From: Caballeronia sp. TF1N1
Lineage (GTDB): Bacteria > Pseudomonadota > Gammaproteobacteria > Burkholderiales > Burkholderiaceae
Assembly: GCF_022878925.1 (NCBI RefSeq)
Contig: NZ_CP084629.1
Location: 744,001-808,000 of the forward strand
Direction of reading: 5' to 3'
DNA: 64,000 nucleotides
Under the pieces are notes generated by a model that saw nothing but the letters and a program-made list of their open reading frames with translations, was not told the origin of the DNA and searched no databases. This document shows positions 59,985 through 64,000 of this stretch, piece by piece; position 1 is the stretch's first letter, and every line of letters begins with the position of its first letter. A program made the position numbers and the translations under genes.

Positions 59985-60017
59985 ATGCCGCCGACACTCG
60001 AAAGATGCCGGCGGCAT
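59985..60017. terminator. Terminator-like hairpin between convergent genes
   Basis: ATGCCGCCG at 59985-59993 pairs with CGGCGGCAT at 60009-60017 around a 15-nt loop. It lies between the convergent transporter (stop 59973) and LacI gene (end 60035). The left arm is embedded in a GCATGCAAAATGCC repeat unit. Confidence 0.65.
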
Positions 60018-60034
60018 ATTGCGTTATGAATACA

Positions 60035-61036
60035 TCATGCAGTAGCAGTCACCGCAGCCGTCGATTCACGCACGATCAGGCGCGGCTCGAACATGGAATT
60101 ACCGGGGTCGGGATGACCGGCGAGGGAATCGATGAGCTTCTGCATTGCGAGTTCGCCCATCTTCTCGCTCTGGATATCGACGGTGGTGAGTCCGGGCGCG
60201 GCGTAAGCGCCGTACGGCACGTTGTCGATGCCGGTGACGGAGACGTCCTGGGGCACGCGAATGCCGAGGGTCGCGGCTTCCTTCATGAAGCCGAGCGCGA
60301 TCAGGTCGTTGTAGCAGATAACCGCCTGGGGACGCCTCGGGCCGAGCATCACGCGCGAGCATGCGTGTTCGCCTGCAAGCGAAGTGGGCGCGTGGGCGTC
60401 GTGGACATCGAGTTCGAGGCCCACGTCTTCGAGACACTCGCGCACGCCGCGAATCCGCTCGTCGTTGATGCGCGCCTGGCCGAAGCCGAGGTATGCAATG
60501 CGCCGGTGCCCGAGGTTGAGCAGGTGCCGCGCGAGCATATGGGCGGCGAGGCGGTTGTCGATACCGACGCTTGGAATCGGCAGCGCTTCCGCGTTGCGCA
60601 GAAGCACGACGGGCTTGCCGAGATCGAGCATCCAGTGTGCTTCTTCGTCGGGTAGCCGCGAACTGACGATCAGACCGTCCACGCGTTGCGCGAGGGCTTC
60701 GATCAGCGGACGTTCGCGGGCCTGGGTTTCGTCGATATCGACGAGCAAGAGCGTGTAGTCGTGCCGGAGCGCAATGCGGTTCGCGCCTTTCACGACGTTG
60801 GTGAAGTGCGGATTGCTGATGTCGAGAATCGTGAGGCCGATAGTGCGCGTGCGGCCGGTGATCATCGAGCGGGCAAGCGGGTTCGAACGATAGCCTAGCG
60901 TTTCGATCGCCGCCTTGAGTTTGGCCTCGACGGGTGCCGAAAAGCGCTGCGCGCCGTTGATATATTTGGACACCGTTGCGACCGAGACGCCCGCTGCGGC
61001 GGCGACATCGCGAATGGTCGTAGAAGTTTTCTTCAT
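60035..61036 (-). CDS. LacI-family regulator of uronate genes
   Basis: A 333-residue repressor with HTH at about 5-50 (TIRDVAAAAGVSVATVSKYI), hinge helix and sugar-binding-like core from about 60 to 325. The frame opens at 61183, but the ATG at 61036 starts at the HTH. It is divergent from the uronate dehydrogenase gene at 61223, with a perfect GAAAACGTTTTC palindrome at 61166-61177 between them. The same core lies upstream of the uronate transporter. The effector is probably a hexuronate or aldarolactone. No ribosome site is obvious at the chosen start. Confidence 0.92.
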   Translation of the reverse strand: MKKTSTTIRDVAAAAGVSVATVSKYINGAQRFSAPVEAKLKAAIETLGYRSNPLARSMITGRTRTIGLTILDISNPHFTNVVKGANRIALRHDYTLLLVDIDETQARERPLIEALAQRVDGLIVSSRLPDEEAHWMLDLGKPVVLLRNAEALPIPSVGIDNRLAAHMLARHLLNLGHRRIAYLGFGQARINDERIRGVRECLEDVGLELDVHDAHAPTSLAGEHACSRVMLGPRRPQAVICYNDLIALGFMKEAATLGIRVPQDVSVTGIDNVPYGAYAAPGLTTVDIQSEKMGELAMQKLIDSLAGHPDPGNSMFEPRLIVRESTAAVTATA

Positions 61037-61165
61037 TCGGAGGGTAACGTTTACTTTGGCTTTTTCCAATGTTAACGGATTTTGACGTCGGTTCGGGAAA
61101 CGTCGCATCGATAAAATCGATGAGGAGCGCCTTCGCTGTGGCCGTATCGGCATCACTATAAAGCC

Positions 61166-61177
61166 GAAAACGTTTTC
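61166..61177. promoter_or_regulatory. LacI-type operator GAAAACGTTTTC
   Basis: A perfect 12-bp palindrome 46 bp upstream of the uronate dehydrogenase ATG and 130 bp from the divergent LacI start. It shares ten bases with the site at 58561-58570, so a small regulon (transporter, dehydrogenase-lactonase, regulator) is likely. Confidence 0.75.
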
Positions 61178-61222
61178 TTCCATAGAGCTTTCAATTTATC
61201 TCACGTATCTCAAGGAGTTTCG

Positions 61223-62050
61223 ATGAACCAGCCATCCGCAACGGGCAAACCGTTCAAGCGTCTGCTTCTGACCGGCGGGGCCGGCAATCTCGGGCGCCAG
61301 TTGCGGCCCGCGCTTGCGCAGTGGGCCGATGTCGTGCGCGTTTCGGACATCGCACCGCTCGATGACGCAGCCTCCCACGAGGAAGTCAGCGCGGTCGATC
61401 TCGCGGACCGCGACGCGGTAATGCGCATGGTGGAAGGCGTCGATGCGATCGTGCATCTCGGCGGCATCTCCATCGACGCGCCCTTCGACGATCTGATCGA
61501 AGCGAACATTCGCGGCACTTACAACATCTACGAAGCGGCGCGCCGGCATGGCGTGAAGCGCGTCGTGTTCGCGAGTTCGAATCATGCGATCGGTTTTCAT
61601 CCGGTCACCGAGGTGCTCGACACGGATTCGCCGCATCGCCCGGACAGTCTCTATGGCGTGACGAAGTGTTTCGGCGAGTCGCTGTCGCGCTACTACTTCG
61701 ATCGCTTCGGCATCGAGACGGTCAACTTGCGCATTGGCTCGTCGTTCGAGGAGCCGAAGAATCCGCGCATGCTGGTGACTTATCTGAGCTACCGCGACTT
61801 CATCGAGCTCGTGCGTTGCTCGCTCTTCGCCAACCGCGTCGGCCATGCGGTGGTGTACGGCGCATCCAACAATCCGGTGAAGTGGTGGGACAACTCGGGC
61901 GCGGCGTTTTTGGGCTTCCGTCCGCAAGACAGTTCGGAACAGTTCAACGGACTCTTCCCCACAACCGCGCCGACAGCCGACCGCGACGACCCCGCGCAAC
62001 GCTTTCAAGGCGGTCCATACGTCCTCGGCGAACCGCTGGAGCGCAAGTAA
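61223..62050 (+). CDS. udh: Uronate dehydrogenase (NAD-dependent)
   Basis: A 275-residue extended-SDR enzyme that oxidises galacturonate or glucuronate to the aldarolactone with NAD+. It shows TGGAGNLGRQL (cofactor loop, about 17-27), the acidic SDIAPL after strand 2, and the Ser-Tyr-Lys triad in FASSNHAIGFHP and YGVTKCFGE. NPVKWWDNSGAAFLGF near the C-terminus is typical of characterised Udh enzymes. AAGGAG precedes the ATG at 61223. Its stop overlaps the lactonase start by 1 nt, so the second step of the oxidative route follows immediately. Confidence 0.93.
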   Translation: MNQPSATGKPFKRLLLTGGAGNLGRQLRPALAQWADVVRVSDIAPLDDAASHEEVSAVDLADRDAVMRMVEGVDAIVHLGGISIDAPFDDLIEANIRGTYNIYEAARRHGVKRVVFASSNHAIGFHPVTEVLDTDSPHRPDSLYGVTKCFGESLSRYYFDRFGIETVNLRIGSSFEEPKNPRMLVTYLSYRDFIELVRCSLFANRVGHAVVYGASNNPVKWWDNSGAAFLGFRPQDSSEQFNGLFPTTAPTADRDDPAQRFQGGPYVLGEPLERK

Positions 62051-62949
62051 TGGCGAGCGTGGAGCGCCTCGAAGCGGCGGGACACGCGGCGGTCGGCGAG
62101 TGCCCGGTGTGGCGCGCCGAAGAGGGCGCGCTTTACTGGGTGGATATTCCGGCGCGCAAGTTCGTGCGTCTCGTCGTCGCGAGCGGCGAGCGCAGCGAGT
62201 GGACGTTGCCCGAGCAGATCGCGTGTTTTGCATTCGATCCGACAGGCACTGTCGTGGCGGGCATGGAGAGCGGCCTGTTTGCATTCGGCATGCAGTCGAC
62301 AAAAGACATTCGACCATCGAAGCTGGCCGCACCGAGCTTTCCCGCGCCGGGCATGCGCTTCAACGACGGCCGCTGCGACCGTCAGGGCCGCTTCTGGGCC
62401 GGCACGATGGTGCAGGACATGTCGCTCGCAAGTCCGGCTGGCGCGCTGTTCCGGTTCGATACGGACGGCGTGCTGTCGGAGCCTATCGTCGATGGCCTGG
62501 TCACCCAGAACGGTCTCGCCTGGTCGCCGGATGGCCGCACGATGTATCTGTCGGATTCGCATCCAACCAAGCGTGTGATCTGGGCATTCGATTTCGATCC
62601 CGACACGGGCACACCGCGTAACCGCCGCGTCTTCGCCGATCTGCATGACTATGCGGGCCGTCCCGACGGCGCGGCCGTGGACGCCGACGGCTGTTACTGG
62701 ACTTGCGCCAACGACGCCGGCCGCCTTTTGCGCTTCACGCCGCGAGGCGAACTCGACCGTGAAATCGCATTGCCGGCCAGCAAGCCGTCGATGTGCGCGT
62801 TCGGCAGCAGTGACCTCTCGACGCTCTACGTAACGTCGATTCGCCCCGGTGCGAACGCCACCGAAGACGACGGCTGCGTCTTCGCGCTGAATCCCGGCGT
62901 CAAAGGCCTGCCCGAACCGGCATACGGTGCGATGTTACCGGTCGCATAA
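62050..62949 (+). CDS. SMP-30/gluconolactonase-family lactonase
   Basis: A 299-residue six-bladed beta-propeller lactonase. Divalent-metal ligands typical of the family are Glu in AVGECPVWR (about residue 17), Asn in RFNDGRCDRQGRFWAGTM and QNGLAWSPDG, and Asp in RPDGAAVDADGCYW. Placed directly after udh (TAATG overlap at 62050), it should open the galactaro- or glucarolactone made by Udh, giving galactarate or glucarate. The frame extends into udh, but the overlapping ATG is the natural start. Alternative names are gluconolactonase or regucalcin; context favours the uronate pathway. Confidence 0.9.
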   Translation: MASVERLEAAGHAAVGECPVWRAEEGALYWVDIPARKFVRLVVASGERSEWTLPEQIACFAFDPTGTVVAGMESGLFAFGMQSTKDIRPSKLAAPSFPAPGMRFNDGRCDRQGRFWAGTMVQDMSLASPAGALFRFDTDGVLSEPIVDGLVTQNGLAWSPDGRTMYLSDSHPTKRVIWAFDFDPDTGTPRNRRVFADLHDYAGRPDGAAVDADGCYWTCANDAGRLLRFTPRGELDREIALPASKPSMCAFGSSDLSTLYVTSIRPGANATEDDGCVFALNPGVKGLPEPAYGAMLPVA

Positions 62950-63023
62950 CGACGGCCTCAAGGAGCGGCAAGTCCGCTCCGCACCTTTAGCAATGCGCGC
63001 CGCACCGCAATGGCGCGCAAATA

Positions 63024-63035
63024 TTTAGCGCTAAA
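63024..63035. promoter_or_regulatory. Palindrome TTTAGCGCTAAA upstream of an MFS gene
   Basis: A perfect 12-bp palindrome 75 bp after the lactonase stop and 125 bp before the next MFS start. A central GC palindrome of this size resembles LacI/GalR-family operators. It differs from the AAAACGTTTT sites nearby, so a different regulator is likely. Confidence 0.45.
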
Positions 63036-63159
63036 GCGAACGAAAGTTCGTGAGGCAGGCTAAACACCACTTCTGTCGTCTCCGCTTAAAGAGTAGGCTG
63101 CGCGAGTATCCCAACGTATGCCAGCCAACTACCGATTATTCAATTCGGAGGAGACATAG

Positions 63160-64000
63160 ATGGAGCTTGAAACTCGCACCATGAAGCGCGTGATGTTTCG
63201 TCTCGTGCCGTTCCTGATTCTGTGTTACTTCATCGCTTACCTCGATCGCGTCAATGTCGGCTTTGCCGCCTTGCAGATGAACAAGGCGCTCGGCTTTTCG
63301 GCGAGTATGTTTGGCTTTGGCGCCGGCATCTTTTTCATTGCCTATTTTTTCTTCGAGGTCCCTTCCAACCTGCTGCTCGAACGTTTCGGTGCACGCCGCT
63401 GGATCGCGCGCATCATGTTCACGTGGGGCATTCTTGCGGCCTTGATGGCGTGGATTCCGCACATCGCTCAAGCAACGGGCTTGTCGAACGCTTATGTGTT
63501 CTACGGCTTGCGCATTTTGCTTGGCATCGCCGAAGCGGGCTTTTTCCCCGGCATTATTTTCCTGCTAACGCTTTGGTTTCCGGCTAAGTATCGCGGGCGA
63601 GTGGTGGGCTACTTCATGGCCGCGATTCCGCTTTCGACCGTGATCGGCGGGCCTATTTCCGGCGCCTTGCTGCAAATGGATGGCTTGGCCGGCATGCAAG
63701 GCTGGCAATGGCTTTACCTGATCGAAGCGCTGCCCGCATTGGTGCTTGCATTCGTGGTGTTCTTCTATCTGACCGACAAGCCCTCCGACGCTCATTGGCT
63801 CGCTGAAGACGAACGCAAGTGGCTCGTCGAACGTCAGGCGCATGAGCGCGCGCATCGCGAGTCGGTTCATGCGTTTAGCGTGAAGGAAGCGATCTTTAAC
63901 CCGCGCGTGCTTGCCATTGCCTTGATTTACTTCGGCGCCAACGCAACCAATTACGGCTTGAGCTTCTTCTTGCCGCAGATCGTCAAGGCTTTCGGCTTGA
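63160..64000 (+). CDS. MFS transporter, ACS family, N-terminal part (runs off the window)
   Basis: The first 280 codons of an inner-membrane carrier; the window ends inside it. ACS features are RVMFRLVPFLILCYFIAYLD (about 10-29) followed by RVNVGFAALQMNKALG, FFEVPSNLLLERFGARRWIA (about 66-85), LRILLGIAEAGFFPGIIFLL (about 117-136) and LWFPAKYRGRVVGYFMA. Relatives import aromatic acids, tartrate or sugar acids. GGAGGAG at 63147-63153 supports the ATG at 63160. It is separated from the lactonase by 210 bp, which hold a palindrome at 63024-63035. It could extend the uronate/aldarate cluster or start a new one. Confidence 0.92.
   Translation, partial: MELETRTMKRVMFRLVPFLILCYFIAYLDRVNVGFAALQMNKALGFSASMFGFGAGIFFIAYFFFEVPSNLLLERFGARRWIARIMFTWGILAALMAWIPHIAQATGLSNAYVFYGLRILLGIAEAGFFPGIIFLLTLWFPAKYRGRVVGYFMAAIPLSTVIGGPISGALLQMDGLAGMQGWQWLYLIEALPALVLAFVVFFYLTDKPSDAHWLAEDERKWLVERQAHERAHRESVHAFSVKEAIFNPRVLAIALIYFGANATNYGLSFFLPQIVKAFGL

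Noticed and set aside
61666..62049. Upstream extension of the lactonase gene into udh
   Set aside because: The residues are an Arg-rich shadow of udh; the TAATG overlap at 62050 gives the expected lactonase N-terminus.
1..64000. CRISPR arrays, tRNA or rRNA genes, transposases and phage genes
   Set aside because: No regularly spaced repeats, no tRNA cloverleaf, no rRNA stretch and no transposase or integrase motifs were seen on either strand. The GCATGC clusters are irregular and lack spacers.

Overview
The window looks like a stretch of a secondary replicon (chromid-like) from a Burkholderiaceae bacterium, most likely Paraburkholderia or Caballeronia. This is inferred from the high GC content, GCG/CGC-rich codon use, protein-level resemblance to that group, and a very high density of one-component regulators next to small catabolic clusters. 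No rRNA, tRNA, CRISPR array, insertion sequence, phage gene or replication origin was found.

Layout. 1-5.4 kb: end of an SDR dehydrogenase, a beta-carbonic anhydrase plus SulP anion transporter, an O-methyltransferase, a LysR regulator with two DNA-binding domains, and a universal stress protein. 5.4-8.9 kb: two paralogous GntR/FCD regulators around a glutaredoxin-DinB fusion and a LysR regulator. 9.2-15.5 kb: the most interesting block, a tightly coupled operon encoding an NMT1-type ABC importer (binding protein, ATPase, two permeases), a LeuC/LeuD-like hydro-lyase and an isocitrate-lyase-superfamily C-C lyase. It reads as an import-hydrate-cleave route for a branched dicarboxylate. 15.5-25.5 kb: GntP permease, haloacid dehalogenase, DUF1330 protein, a second lyase of the same superfamily, then a LysR-controlled SDR / TIM-barrel isomerase / MHS transporter operon, an epoxide hydrolase and a PhyH-type dioxygenase.

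26-36 kb is a signalling block: acyltransferase-3, a VpsR-like sigma-54 activator, a response regulator, a GGDEF response regulator and a 1316-residue hybrid histidine kinase. This suggests c-di-GMP-linked surface polysaccharide control. 36-40.2 kb carries LigJ (4-oxalomesaconate hydratase), an RraA-type CHA aldolase, an MFS transporter and a LysR regulator. That is the lower part of gallate/protocatechuate 4,5-cleavage, without a ring-cleaving dioxygenase. 40.2-44.4 kb: small exported proteins, LysR/TauE pair, CspA, class II aldolase. 44.4-50.1 kb: an RbsCAB-type sugar ABC transporter with a LacI regulator and a DUF1349 protein. 50.2-53.1 kb: an HdeD-papain-like fusion, a small Zn-ribbon protein and a GT2 glycosyltransferase. 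53.7-56.3 kb: a LacI regulator with a MocD/MocE-like desaturase-Rieske pair. 56.3-58.3 kb: a chemoreceptor. 58.7-64 kb: a hexuronate module (ExuT-like transporter, LacI regulator, uronate dehydrogenase, lactonase) with matching LacI operators, then the start of another MFS transporter.

Starts were moved inward from the longest open frames wherever a Shine-Dalgarno sequence, domain boundary or signal peptide supported it. Family names come from recognition of motifs and sequence resemblance, not from a database search.
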